From positions 49,154 to 113,153 of the forward strand of contig CAJUCN010000005.1 in NCBI GenBank assembly GCA_910585005.1: DNA of 64,000 nucleotides, given 5' to 3'. Position 1 is the stretch's first letter; each line of letters opens with the position of its first letter. Origin of the DNA: an uncultured Lachnospiraceae bacterium (GTDB taxonomy: Bacteria > Bacillota > Clostridia > Lachnospirales > Lachnospiraceae). Below are positions 16,475 through 25,622 of this stretch, in pieces. The position numbers and the translations under genes were made by a program. The notes beneath the pieces are model-generated. The model worked only from the letters and a program-made list of their open reading frames with translations, ran no database searches and was not told the DNA's origin.

Positions 16475-18016
16475 ATGAAATATCAAAATCCAGTTGTGAC
16501 AGGATGTTACCCGGATCCCAGCATATGCCGGGTGGGGGAGGACTATTATTTGGTAAATAGCACCTTTGAATTTTTTCCAGGGGTTGTGGTATCCCACAGC
16601 AAGGATCTGGTGCATTGGAAACAGATTGGACATTGCATCAGCAGAAATTCCCAGTTAAAGCTGATGGAAGGGAATATGAATAATACAGGGATTTTTGCAC
16701 CTACGATCCGGTATCATGAAGGAATTTTTTATATGGTTGTCACCAATGTGACAGACAGGCAGGGCGGAAAAGATAATTTTTACGTTTGGACGAAGGATCC
16801 TGCCGGGGAGTGGTCCGACCCTGTCTTTTTGCATACTCCTGGCATTGATCCATCCTTTTTCTTTGATGATGACGGAAAGGCATATTATATGGGGACAGGC
16901 AGCCCGGAGATTTATTTACGGGAAATAGATCTTGAAAAAGGCGAACTGGTAGGAGAGACAGTGAAGCTGTGGGCGGGGACAGGCGGCGCTTACCCGGAGG
17001 GGCCTCATATTTATAAGAGGAATGGCTGGTATTACCTGTTGATCTCGGAAGGCGGGACGGAGCGGTGCCATATGTTAACGATGGCCAGAAGCAGAGACTT
17101 AAAAGGTCCTTACGAACCCTGTCCCCATAATCCGGTCATGACGAACAGGAGCCTGCGGTTCCCGTTAGAATCAGTGGGGCATGCGGATCTGGTGGAAGAC
17201 CCGGATGGAAACTGGTGGGCAATCTGTTTGGGAACCAGGCCTTTCGGATATCCTCCGCGGCACAACCTTGGACGGGAGACGATGTTAGTCCCGGTGGATT
17301 TTAGCGGTGATTGGCCGGTATTTGGGGATCAGGGGAAGGTATTGGAAGAATTTGAGACGGATCTTTTGCCGGAGTCAGCAGGAAACACGAATGATTCGGA
17401 AAACTCTTTTTTTGATGATTTCACTTCTGATGAAAGGGATCTGGGGTGGAATTATATCTACAATCCGGACTGGTCTTTATATGAAAAGCGTGCAGGAGGA
17501 CTTTGCCTGCATGGAAATGAAAAGAGCCTTAAGGATGCATCCGGTATCGCCTGGATGGGAAGGCGGCAGAAACATCATGTCAGTATAACGGAGGTGACGT
17601 TGGAATTTCCATGTACCCAGGACGGGGAAGAAGCAGGGATGACTATTTTTATGAATAACAGGCACCATTATGAGGCGGCGCTCCTTTGGGAAGGGCAGGG
17701 AAGAAAGCTGGTATTGAAACGACAGATCGGCTCCTTGGAAAAGACAGAGTGCAAGCTGGATTATGAACGGGATAAGGTTGTCTTAAAACTGGAATCCGAC
17801 CTGGAGGTTTACCGTTTTAGTTATCAGAAGGAGGACGGAAGCTGGGAAAAGCTGGGGGAAGGTGAAGTGCAGTATTTGACCACGGAAGTGGGAGGGCATT
17901 TTACCGGAAACTATATCGCTCTTTACAGTTGCGGTAATGGAAAGAAATGCAGGAATGATGCAATCTTTTCTAACTTTTCTTATCAGGGGACAAGGTCAGG
18001 GGAGTTTTTGAGATAA
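16475..18016 (+). CDS. GH43 beta-xylosidase / alpha-L-arabinofuranosidase (1)
   Basis: A 513-residue cytoplasmic GH43 glycosidase. The five-bladed propeller carries the three GH43 acids: D14 in YPDPSICR (base), D125 in DPSFFFDDDG (pKa modulator) and E175 in PEGPHIYK (acid). A C-terminal beta-sandwich domain (about 315-510) is typical of the XynB-like beta-xylosidases. No signal peptide, so it acts on imported oligosaccharides. The ribosome binding site AAAAGGAGAG is strong. It opens a run of eight glycosidase genes with short gaps. Whether it releases xylose, arabinose or both cannot be decided from sequence alone. Confidence 0.92.
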   Translation: MKYQNPVVTGCYPDPSICRVGEDYYLVNSTFEFFPGVVVSHSKDLVHWKQIGHCISRNSQLKLMEGNMNNTGIFAPTIRYHEGIFYMVVTNVTDRQGGKDNFYVWTKDPAGEWSDPVFLHTPGIDPSFFFDDDGKAYYMGTGSPEIYLREIDLEKGELVGETVKLWAGTGGAYPEGPHIYKRNGWYYLLISEGGTERCHMLTMARSRDLKGPYEPCPHNPVMTNRSLRFPLESVGHADLVEDPDGNWWAICLGTRPFGYPPRHNLGRETMLVPVDFSGDWPVFGDQGKVLEEFETDLLPESAGNTNDSENSFFDDFTSDERDLGWNYIYNPDWSLYEKRAGGLCLHGNEKSLKDASGIAWMGRRQKHHVSITEVTLEFPCTQDGEEAGMTIFMNNRHHYEAALLWEGQGRKLVLKRQIGSLEKTECKLDYERDKVVLKLESDLEVYRFSYQKEDGSWEKLGEGEVQYLTTEVGGHFTGNYIALYSCGNGKKCRNDAIFSNFSYQGTRSGEFLR

Positions 18017-18041
18017 GCAGATAGAGAAAGGAGAAAGAATA

Positions 18042-19598
18042 ATGATGGAAGAAAAGAAAAATCCCATTGTGTATTCGGATTTTCCGGATCCGGATGTGAT
18101 CCGTGTGGGTGATACTTACTATATGGCAAGCACGACCATGCATTACATGCCAGGCTGTGATATCCTGCGTTCCTATGATTTGATGAACTGGGAATTTGTG
18201 GGGCATGCATATGAGACTCTTGACGATACGCCAGGACATAACCTGGAAGGAACAGCTCAGATTTATGGGCGGGGGATGTGGGCGCCTTCCTTTTGCTATC
18301 ATGATGGGACATACTATATCAATTTTACTGCTAACGATACGCATAAGACATATTTATTTACAGCGGCTGACCCGGCAGGACCTTGGAAGAAAGGGACGAT
18401 AGACGGATTTTATTATGATAGTTCTTTATTTTTTGATGATGACGGGAAAGTTTACATTGTCCATGGAAATAAAGAACTGTACTTGACAGAACTTGACCCA
18501 CAGGTGAAGGGGCCGTTGGAAGGAGGCCTTCAAAGGCTGGTTGTCAGAGACGGGGAGAATGTTCACCTTGGGTATGAAGGTTCACATTTGTACAAACGGG
18601 AGGGGAAATATTATTTGTTTACCTGCCATATGCCTGCTTATGGGAATGGGTGGAAGACAGAAGACTGTTTTATAGCAGATTCCCTGACAGGAGAATTTAA
18701 GGGAAAATGTATTATAGATGATGATATGGGGTATCACCGGCTTGGCGTTGCCCAGGGCGGCATGGTGGATACGCCGGAGGGCGACTGGTACGGGTTTATG
18801 TTCCAGGACAGGGGTGCGCTTGGAAGGTCGCCAATGGTGATGCCGGTACATTTTGACGAAGAGGGATTTCCGGTAATCGGTGTGGAAGGGAATGTACCGG
18901 AAGTGGTTTCCATTCCCAGCACCAGGCCGGGATATCAGTACAGTCCGCTAAATGGGGATGATGATTTTGCCTATACGCCGGATGAAAACGGAAAGGTGGA
19001 ACTAAAGCCTTTCTGGCAATTCAATCATAATCCGGTGAAAGGTTTGTGGTCTGTAACGGACCGTCCGGGGGCATACAGGATTTATTCCGGGAAGATCTGT
19101 TCCAGTCTGGCTTACGGGTATAATACGTTGACCCAAAGAACCTTCGGTCCAGAAAGCGAAGCGTGGGTCACCCTGGACGGAAGAGGGATGAGGGATGGAG
19201 ATTATGCAGGGATCAGCGCTTTTATGGGCTGTTACGGAGCGGTTGCCCTGACGAAGGAGAAGGAACAATTTTATTTGGTCATGTTGGGCAAGCCGGCACA
19301 AAATGATACGGTGTTTGGAGATTCGGATTATCTGGAACCAGCGGTAGAATATGAAAGGATTCCCATAGATTCAGAATGTGTTACATTAAAAGTGCATACG
19401 GATTTTACAGACAAACTGGATGAGGCGGAATTCTATTATCTTTTGGACGGACAGTGGAAAAGCATTGGCATCCGGCAGAAACAGTATTTTAAGATGGATC
19501 ATTTTACAGGATGCCGTTTTGGGTTATTTTTGTTTTCCACCAAACAGACGCAAGGGTATGCGGATTTCATGGAATTCCACTATAGGAAAAAAGATTAG
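18042..19598 (+). CDS. GH43 beta-xylosidase / alpha-L-arabinofuranosidase (2)
   Basis: A 518-residue cytoplasmic GH43 enzyme with the same layout as the preceding gene but distinct in sequence. Catalytic acids are D16 (FPDPDVIRV), D126 (DSSLFFDDDG) and E179 (GYEGSHLYKRE), followed by a C-terminal beta-sandwich accessory domain (about 310-515). AAAGGAG lies 8 bases before the ATG at 18042; a second ATG directly after it is a possible alternative. Two adjacent but divergent GH43 enzymes suggest different linkages in the same substrate. Confidence 0.92.
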   Translation: MMEEKKNPIVYSDFPDPDVIRVGDTYYMASTTMHYMPGCDILRSYDLMNWEFVGHAYETLDDTPGHNLEGTAQIYGRGMWAPSFCYHDGTYYINFTANDTHKTYLFTAADPAGPWKKGTIDGFYYDSSLFFDDDGKVYIVHGNKELYLTELDPQVKGPLEGGLQRLVVRDGENVHLGYEGSHLYKREGKYYLFTCHMPAYGNGWKTEDCFIADSLTGEFKGKCIIDDDMGYHRLGVAQGGMVDTPEGDWYGFMFQDRGALGRSPMVMPVHFDEEGFPVIGVEGNVPEVVSIPSTRPGYQYSPLNGDDDFAYTPDENGKVELKPFWQFNHNPVKGLWSVTDRPGAYRIYSGKICSSLAYGYNTLTQRTFGPESEAWVTLDGRGMRDGDYAGISAFMGCYGAVALTKEKEQFYLVMLGKPAQNDTVFGDSDYLEPAVEYERIPIDSECVTLKVHTDFTDKLDEAEFYYLLDGQWKSIGIRQKQYFKMDHFTGCRFGLFLFSTKQTQGYADFMEFHYRKKD

Positions 19599-19631
19599 CA
19601 GACCTGGAAACAGCATGGAAAGGAGGAAAAT

Positions 19632-21155
19632 ATGAGAGAAAACAGATGTTACAAGATCACGAAAGACAGGAAAATATTATTTAACAATAAGGTAGATTTT
19701 TGCATTGGGACAGGCAGAATGGGGCTTGCCTTGCAAAAAGAATACCAAGACCAGTTACAATTTGTCCAAAGAGAGATTGGATTCCAGCACATCCGGGGAC
19801 ATGGGCTTTTTACCGATGATATGGCAATTTACCAGGAGTATGAAGATGGGAACGGAGGTAAAAGGGCAGAGTATAATTTTACTTATCTGGATCTGGTGAT
19901 GGACAGTTACCAAAGGTGTGGGCTTAAGCCGTTCCTGGAACTGGGTTTTATGCCGGATAAAATGGCATCCGGCGATCAGACGGTCTTTTACTGGAAGGGG
20001 AATGTGACGCCGCCTGTAAGTTATGGGGCGTGGTGTGATATGGTAGCGGCTACGCTGAGGCATCTGATGGAACGCTATGGGGAGGAAGAAGTAGTGACCT
20101 GGCCTGTTGAGGTATGGAATGAGCCAAATCTTCCCGGTTTTTGGAAAGATGCCGACAGGAAAGAGTACTTCCGGTTGTTTGAAGAAACCTTCCGGGCAGT
20201 TAAGGAAGTGGACGGGCGTTTTCGCGTGGGCGGGCCTGCAGTCTGCGGTGTACAGGATGAGTTGTGGATCCGGGAATTTTTGAGTTTTTGCAGGGAAAAG
20301 AAGATCGCATTGGATTTTGTGACCCGTCATCATTATACCACGGAGTTCCCGGAACATGTGGGACATTACGGGTATGCGGAACTTTCGGATGCGGAACAGG
20401 GTTTTGAGAATTTGCGTTCATCCAGGGAGATTATTGACAGTTTTGAGGAGTATAGAGGATTGGAGATCCATATTACGGAGTTTAATACCTCTTATATTCC
20501 CAATTGTCCTTTACACGATACCAACCAGAATGCGGCATATATTGCCCATCAGCTATCCCGGCTGGGAGATGTGAACGAGTCCTATTCTTACTGGACTTTT
20601 GGGGATATCTTTGAAGAACAGGGCGTTCCCTTTACACCTTTTCATGGGGGCTTTGGCCTTGTGGCGAATGGAGGTATCCCCAAGCCCACTTTCTGGGTAT
20701 TTCAATTTTACAAGGATTTGACCGGCGAATGTATTCTGAAAGAGGAAGACCTGGTAGCGGTGCAGGGAAAAGACGGCGTATATAGGGGAATCGCATGGAA
20801 CACAGAAAGGGAACGAAGTGGCAGAGAAGTGGAAATGGAGGTTGCCTTCCCTGCCCTGAATGGACAGGAATATGTGCTGGTTACAAAAACGGTGGACGAA
20901 GAAACCTGCAATCCTTTACGCATGTGGCACGATCTGGGGGAACCGTCTTCTCTGGATGAAAGGCAAAAAAGATTACTTTTAGCGTGCTCAAGGCCTTTCG
21001 TTTCAAGCAGAAGGGTTAGAGCTGACGGGGAAGAGGTGAAGATTTCTTTCGTAGTTAAGGAACACGGGGTGGTCTATTTTGAACTGCAGGCGGTGAGAGA
21101 AACTTGTGACCGGGGTTATGATTATGACAGAGTGATGCAGTATGGCAAGGCATAA
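19632..21155 (+). CDS. GH39 beta-xylosidase
   Basis: A 507-residue GH39 retaining glycosidase, most likely a beta-xylosidase acting on xylo-oligosaccharides. The TIM barrel holds the acid/base E164 (EVWNEPNLPGFW) and the nucleophile E283 (EIHITEFNTSY). A C-terminal beta-sandwich (from about 350) completes the family architecture and length. There is no signal peptide. AGGAGG lies just before the ATG. GH39 also includes alpha-L-iduronidases, but the bacterial members of this length are mostly xylosidases and the neighbours support that. Confidence 0.9.
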   Translation: MRENRCYKITKDRKILFNNKVDFCIGTGRMGLALQKEYQDQLQFVQREIGFQHIRGHGLFTDDMAIYQEYEDGNGGKRAEYNFTYLDLVMDSYQRCGLKPFLELGFMPDKMASGDQTVFYWKGNVTPPVSYGAWCDMVAATLRHLMERYGEEEVVTWPVEVWNEPNLPGFWKDADRKEYFRLFEETFRAVKEVDGRFRVGGPAVCGVQDELWIREFLSFCREKKIALDFVTRHHYTTEFPEHVGHYGYAELSDAEQGFENLRSSREIIDSFEEYRGLEIHITEFNTSYIPNCPLHDTNQNAAYIAHQLSRLGDVNESYSYWTFGDIFEEQGVPFTPFHGGFGLVANGGIPKPTFWVFQFYKDLTGECILKEEDLVAVQGKDGVYRGIAWNTERERSGREVEMEVAFPALNGQEYVLVTKTVDEETCNPLRMWHDLGEPSSLDERQKRLLLACSRPFVSSRRVRADGEEVKISFVVKEHGVVYFELQAVRETCDRGYDYDRVMQYGKA

Positions 21156-21174
21156 AAAGAAGGGAGTATGGAGA

Positions 21175-22341
21175 ATGAGTGCATTTGTTACAGGAAAATA
21201 CCGGAATATCTTTGCAGAAATAGGAAAAAGCGAGGAAGAAATCCAAAAGAAGATCCAGGATGCAGTGAAGGTTTTCTTTTACGGCAGCGAGGAGGAGAGA
21301 ATCTATCATCCGGTAGGGGAAGACATGGGCTATCTGGAGGACACCGGAAATCATGATGCGCGGACAGAGGGAATGTCCTACGGCATGATGATGTGCGTCC
21401 AGCTTGATATGAAAGAAGAGTTTGACCGGATCTGGAAATGGTCCAAGACTTATATGTATATGGAGGAAGGCGAAAACGAGGGTTATTTTGCATGGAGTTG
21501 TAAAACCAGTGGCGAAAAGAATTCTTATGGGCCGGCGCCGGACGGGGAGGAGTTTTATGCTATGGCGTTGTTTTTTGCTTCCCACCGCTGGGGGGATGGG
21601 GAAGGCATTTTCCATTATTCCAGGGAAGCCAGGAATATCCTGAAGGCATGTATACATAAGGGGGAAGGCGGGAGGCCTGGTGCGGCTATGTGGAACAGGG
21701 AGAATAAGCAGATCTTATTTGTGCCTGGTTCAGAGTTTACAGACCCCTCGTATCATTTGCCACATTTTTATGAGCTGTTTGCCCTCTGGGCGGATGAGGA
21801 GGACAGGGAATTTTGGAAACAGGCGGCTGATGCAAGCAGAGAATATCTGGCCAAGGCATGCCATCCAGTTACAGGGATGAATCCGGAATACGGGGAGTTT
21901 GACGGGACGCCTATGACCAGAGAAATGCCTTGGGGAAACCATAGCCGGTTTTATAGCGATGCCTATAGGACAGCGGCTAATATTGGGCTGGATTGTGCCT
22001 GGTTTGGTGTGGATAAAGGGCATTATGGCGCACCGTTACGTTTGATGCGTTTTCTGGGGACTGATTTAGAGGGGGCAAGGTGCGTGTTTGAAGTGGACGG
22101 CACACCTATGGATATGACGGTACTGCATCCCTTAGGGCTTTTGGCAACCACAGCCCAGGGAGCGCTGGCAGTGCCTAAGGATGATTCCGGCGACCCGGAC
22201 AGTGACTGGAAGATAGCAAAGCAATGGGCAGCCTGGTTTTGGAACCAGCCGCTGCGTAAGGGTGGCAGGAGATATTATGACAACTGTTTATACTTGTTTG
22301 CGCTTCTGGCATTAAGCGGAAACTATAGGATTTATAAATAA
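21175..22341 (+). CDS. GH8 reducing-end xylose-releasing exo-oligoxylanase
   Basis: A 388-residue (alpha/alpha)6-barrel GH8 enzyme resembling Rex, which removes single xyloses from the reducing end of xylo-oligosaccharides with inversion. The general acid is E65 in DARTEGMSYGMMM and the base D262 in RFYSDAYRTAANI, the same spacing as in characterised Rex enzymes. The start at 21175 is chosen because AAGGGAG precedes it by 8 bases and the family N-terminus fits; an earlier ATG at 21142 would overlap the GH39 gene. It is cytoplasmic. This is the most diagnostic gene for xylan use in the locus. Confidence 0.9.
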   Translation: MSAFVTGKYRNIFAEIGKSEEEIQKKIQDAVKVFFYGSEEERIYHPVGEDMGYLEDTGNHDARTEGMSYGMMMCVQLDMKEEFDRIWKWSKTYMYMEEGENEGYFAWSCKTSGEKNSYGPAPDGEEFYAMALFFASHRWGDGEGIFHYSREARNILKACIHKGEGGRPGAAMWNRENKQILFVPGSEFTDPSYHLPHFYELFALWADEEDREFWKQAADASREYLAKACHPVTGMNPEYGEFDGTPMTREMPWGNHSRFYSDAYRTAANIGLDCAWFGVDKGHYGAPLRLMRFLGTDLEGARCVFEVDGTPMDMTVLHPLGLLATTAQGALAVPKDDSGDPDSDWKIAKQWAAWFWNQPLRKGGRRYYDNCLYLFALLALSGNYRIYK

Positions 22342-22356
22342 GAGAGGGGAGTCAAT

Positions 22357-24243
22357 ATGGGAAGAAAAGAACCCTTGCAGGAAAAGAAAGGGACAGACGT
22401 CCGTATCATGGATCCGGAACTGCTCAGACGGGAGCGCGCTAACCGTGAGTATATGTATCATTTGGAAAACCGTTTTCTTTTGTTGAATTTTAACCTGGAG
22501 GCCGGACGGGATACTTCGGCGGATGTGATCGAGGGTATGCATGGAGGATGGGAATTTCCTACCTGTCAACTTCGGGGGCATTTCCTTGGCCATTGGCTTT
22601 CGGCTGCCGCAATTCATTATCATGCAACCGGTGATGGAGAGTTGAAGGCAAAGGCGGATGCGATCATAGAAGAATTGGAAGAGTGCCAGAAAGAAAACGG
22701 CGGGAAGTGGGTTTCGCCGATTCCGGAAAAATACTTACACTGGATAGCCAGGGGAAAGCAGGTTTGGGCGCCTCATTATACGATCCATAAGGTTTTTATG
22801 GGATTGCTGGATATGTATGAGTACGGGGGGAACCAAAAGGCATTAGGGATAGCGGAGAACTTTGCACAGTGGTTTTATGATTGGAGCGCCGGATTTACCC
22901 GTGAGGAATTTGATGATATTTTAGACTTTGAGACAGGCGGTATGTTGGAAATCTGGGTACAGCTATATGGTTTTACCCAAAAAGAGATGTACCGGGAATT
23001 GATGGAACGTTATTACCGGGGAAGGCTGTTTGACCCGTTGCTTAGAGGGGAAGATGTTCTTACCAATATGCATGCCAACACGACGATTCCTGAAGTGATC
23101 GGGTGTGCCAGGGCGTACGATGTGACTGGCGAGGAAAAATGGCGGAAGATTGCGGAAAACTATTGGGATCTTGCAGTGACGAAGCGGGGATGTTATGCCA
23201 CCGGCGGACAGACATGCGGCGAGATCTGGTCCCCCATGAAAAAGTTATCCGCCCGGCTTGGGCAAAAAGGCCAGGAGCACTGTACGGTTTATAATATGAT
23301 GCGGCTGGCAGGGTTTTTGTTCCGGTGGAGCGGCGATCCGGCATATTTGGATTATCAGGAGCGGAATTTGTATAATGGAATTATGGCGCAGGCATATTGG
23401 GAAGGAAATTTCAGCCATGGGTTTACCAGCCCTTACCCCACAAAGGGGCTTCTTAGTTATTTTCTCCCTATGCAGGCTGGTTCACGGAAGGGGTGGAGCA
23501 GCAAGACTGGTGATTTCTTCTGCTGCCATGGAACTTTGGTACAGGCCAATGCGGCTTTCAACAGAGGGATCTACCATCAGGTGGGAAAGACCATCTATGT
23601 GAGCCAGTATTTTGACAGCGAAGCGCAGTTTATGGTGGGGGAGATACCGGTGACGCTGCTGCAAAAGAGTGATCCGTTAACCGGAAGCAGCCATCTTTCC
23701 AGTGATTCTTCCGCAAAACAATCGGTGCTAAAAGAAACCAGGAAGTGGCCGGATAACCCGGACTCTCTGGTGCCCTGCCTGCAGATCCAGGTGGCCCAAA
23801 GCCTTACGATGACGCTGATGGTGCGGATTCCATGGTGGATAGCTGGGAATGCAAGGATCTTAATCAATGAAAAGGAAGTTTACTGTTCCGATGAGAGATC
23901 AGTTTTTGTTCCGATAGAGCGAACCTGGGAAAATGGAGATGTGGTGCGAATCGTACTGCCTAAAGCTGTCAAAGCGCAGCCTCTTCCCGACAGGGAAGAT
24001 CTGGTGGCTTTTTTGTATGGGCCTGTAGTCCTTGCGGGGATCTGTGAGGAAGAGAGGATGCTTCATGTACCAGGCAAAGGGCATCCTGAAAGGGTGTTAA
24101 TCCATGACAATGAACGGGAGTGGGGGAGTTGGAAATCAACTTTCCGTACAGTAGGACAGGAGCGTGGCATACGGTTTGTGCCGCTGCATGAGGTAGGATA
24201 CGATAAATATAGTATTTATTTCCCGGTGAAGGAAGAGGGGTGA
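22357..24243 (+). CDS. GH127 (DUF1680) beta-L-arabinofuranosidase-like glycosidase
   Basis: A 628-residue GH127 enzyme. These use a zinc-bound cysteine as nucleophile. The expected residues are present: E289 (TCGEIWSP), E307 and C309 (QEHCTVYNMM), and the C389-C390 pair (FFCCHGTLVQ). The N-terminal two thirds is the (alpha/alpha)6 barrel and the rest beta-sandwich. In Bifidobacterium the family cuts beta-1,2-linked arabinofuranose; some relatives act on other furanosides or on alpha-L-arabino and aceric-acid linkages, so the exact bond is uncertain. The end of the gene is followed closely by GH29. Confidence 0.9.
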   Translation: MGRKEPLQEKKGTDVRIMDPELLRRERANREYMYHLENRFLLLNFNLEAGRDTSADVIEGMHGGWEFPTCQLRGHFLGHWLSAAAIHYHATGDGELKAKADAIIEELEECQKENGGKWVSPIPEKYLHWIARGKQVWAPHYTIHKVFMGLLDMYEYGGNQKALGIAENFAQWFYDWSAGFTREEFDDILDFETGGMLEIWVQLYGFTQKEMYRELMERYYRGRLFDPLLRGEDVLTNMHANTTIPEVIGCARAYDVTGEEKWRKIAENYWDLAVTKRGCYATGGQTCGEIWSPMKKLSARLGQKGQEHCTVYNMMRLAGFLFRWSGDPAYLDYQERNLYNGIMAQAYWEGNFSHGFTSPYPTKGLLSYFLPMQAGSRKGWSSKTGDFFCCHGTLVQANAAFNRGIYHQVGKTIYVSQYFDSEAQFMVGEIPVTLLQKSDPLTGSSHLSSDSSAKQSVLKETRKWPDNPDSLVPCLQIQVAQSLTMTLMVRIPWWIAGNARILINEKEVYCSDERSVFVPIERTWENGDVVRIVLPKAVKAQPLPDREDLVAFLYGPVVLAGICEEERMLHVPGKGHPERVLIHDNEREWGSWKSTFRTVGQERGIRFVPLHEVGYDKYSIYFPVKEEG

Positions 24244-24263
24244 GGGAAAAGGGGGGTTTTTGT

Positions 24264-25616
24264 ATGAAAAGGATTGAAGAAATGAAGACTCTTGACCGGG
24301 TAAGGGAACGCTATGTGCCGGAAAAAGTAAAGCGGTTGAGTGAAGAGGAAATGCAGTGGTTTCGGGATGCAAAGTTTGGCATGTTTATCCACTGGGGCTT
24401 ATACTCCCTGTTAGGAAAAGGGGAATGGGTTCTTTTCGATGAAAAGATGGATGTCGGGGAGTATGCAAAATTGGCGGATGACTTTCATGCCCCTGAGTTT
24501 AACGCAAAGGAATGGGCGCGTACCGCCAAGGCAGCAGGGATGAAATATATGGTGCTTACCACCAGGCATCATGACGGGTTTAGCCTGTTTGACAGTAAAG
24601 CAAGTGCCTATAACAGCATGAACGGGGCTGCCCATAAGGATTTTGTCAGGGAATATGTGGAGGCGTGCAGAAGTGAAGGTTTGAAGGTGGGGTTTTATTA
24701 TTCCCCGCTGGACTGGCGGTTCCCCGGATATTTTTTTCCGGAAATGTTTTGGGGAAATGCCATGGAAATGAAAAGACAGTGCTGGGAGCAACTGCGGGAG
24801 CTGATGACGGATTATGGAAAAATCGATCTGCTCTGGTTTGACGGGGAATGGCTTGCTCTGGGCGGCATAGACTGGGATTACGGGGAAGGCTGGTACAGAA
24901 AGCCAGACTGGCCAAACAGTAAGTTTTTTAAAGTCAACTATTTTTGGGAGTCTGAAAAGCTGGTGAATAGGATCAGAAAATGGCAGCCCGGGATCATGAT
25001 TAATAACCGGGGCGGTTGGGAAGGGGATTTTCATGTCCGTGAACGGAGGATTGACGGGATCCGCACAGATAAGCCCTGGGATTCCAACGATTGCATTGCA
25101 GATTCCTGGGGATATATGCCCGATAAGCCGGTGCTCTCCCTGGCGCAGCTAATTAAAAATTTGACAGCCATTGTCACAAGGGACGGGAATTACCTGTTGA
25201 ATGTAGGGCCTATGGGGAACGGCCGTATGGATGGAGAGCAGGTAGAACGTCTGTTGCAGCTTGGGAAATGGATGGAAAAGTACGGGGAAAGCATCTATGG
25301 AACAAGAGGCGGCCCGGTCATTCCCGGGCTTTGGGGTGGCTCCGTTTACCGGGGGAATAAAGTGTATCTGCATATCACCTCATGGGAGAAAGACCGGATT
25401 GTGTTCCCTAATCCCGGAAAGAAGCTGATTGCGTTTGGCTCTTTAAATGTTTCTTCTGTTTTGGTGACGGAAAAGGACGGGAACTTGGAAGTGGAAGTTC
25501 CTATGGAACATAGAGATCCCTATGACACGATCATCTGCCTGGAATATGAGGAAGAGATCTGCTGGGAAGGGGTAAAAGACCGGGAAAAAGATGTTTATGG
25601 GGAAAGTGAGGCATAA
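24264..25616 (+). CDS. GH29 alpha-L-fucosidase-like glycosidase
   Basis: A 450-residue GH29 retaining glycosidase. The signature KFGMFIHWGLYSL lies at about 37-49 and the nucleophile is D193 in LLWFDGEW. NLTAIVTRDGNYLLNVGPM is the usual family motif near the barrel end, followed by a small beta-sandwich. The ATG at 24264 has AAGGGGGG 7 bases upstream; the GTG at 24240 overlapping the GH127 gene is less likely. The enzyme is cytoplasmic. The family removes alpha-L-fucose; in a xylan locus the closely related L-galactose is a plausible substrate. Confidence 0.9.
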   Translation: MKRIEEMKTLDRVRERYVPEKVKRLSEEEMQWFRDAKFGMFIHWGLYSLLGKGEWVLFDEKMDVGEYAKLADDFHAPEFNAKEWARTAKAAGMKYMVLTTRHHDGFSLFDSKASAYNSMNGAAHKDFVREYVEACRSEGLKVGFYYSPLDWRFPGYFFPEMFWGNAMEMKRQCWEQLRELMTDYGKIDLLWFDGEWLALGGIDWDYGEGWYRKPDWPNSKFFKVNYFWESEKLVNRIRKWQPGIMINNRGGWEGDFHVRERRIDGIRTDKPWDSNDCIADSWGYMPDKPVLSLAQLIKNLTAIVTRDGNYLLNVGPMGNGRMDGEQVERLLQLGKWMEKYGESIYGTRGGPVIPGLWGGSVYRGNKVYLHITSWEKDRIVFPNPGKKLIAFGSLNVSSVLVTEKDGNLEVEVPMEHRDPYDTIICLEYEEEICWEGVKDREKDVYGESEA

Positions 25617-25622
25617 GAAGAG

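Noticed and set aside
19755..20366. Long minus-strand open frame opposite the GH39 gene
   Set aside because: It lies entirely opposite a gene with clear catalytic motifs; long antisense frames are common in this locus because of its codon use.
24411..25034. Long minus-strand open frame opposite the GH29 gene
   Set aside because: No ribosome binding site, no recognisable domain, and fully covered by GH29 with an intact active site.
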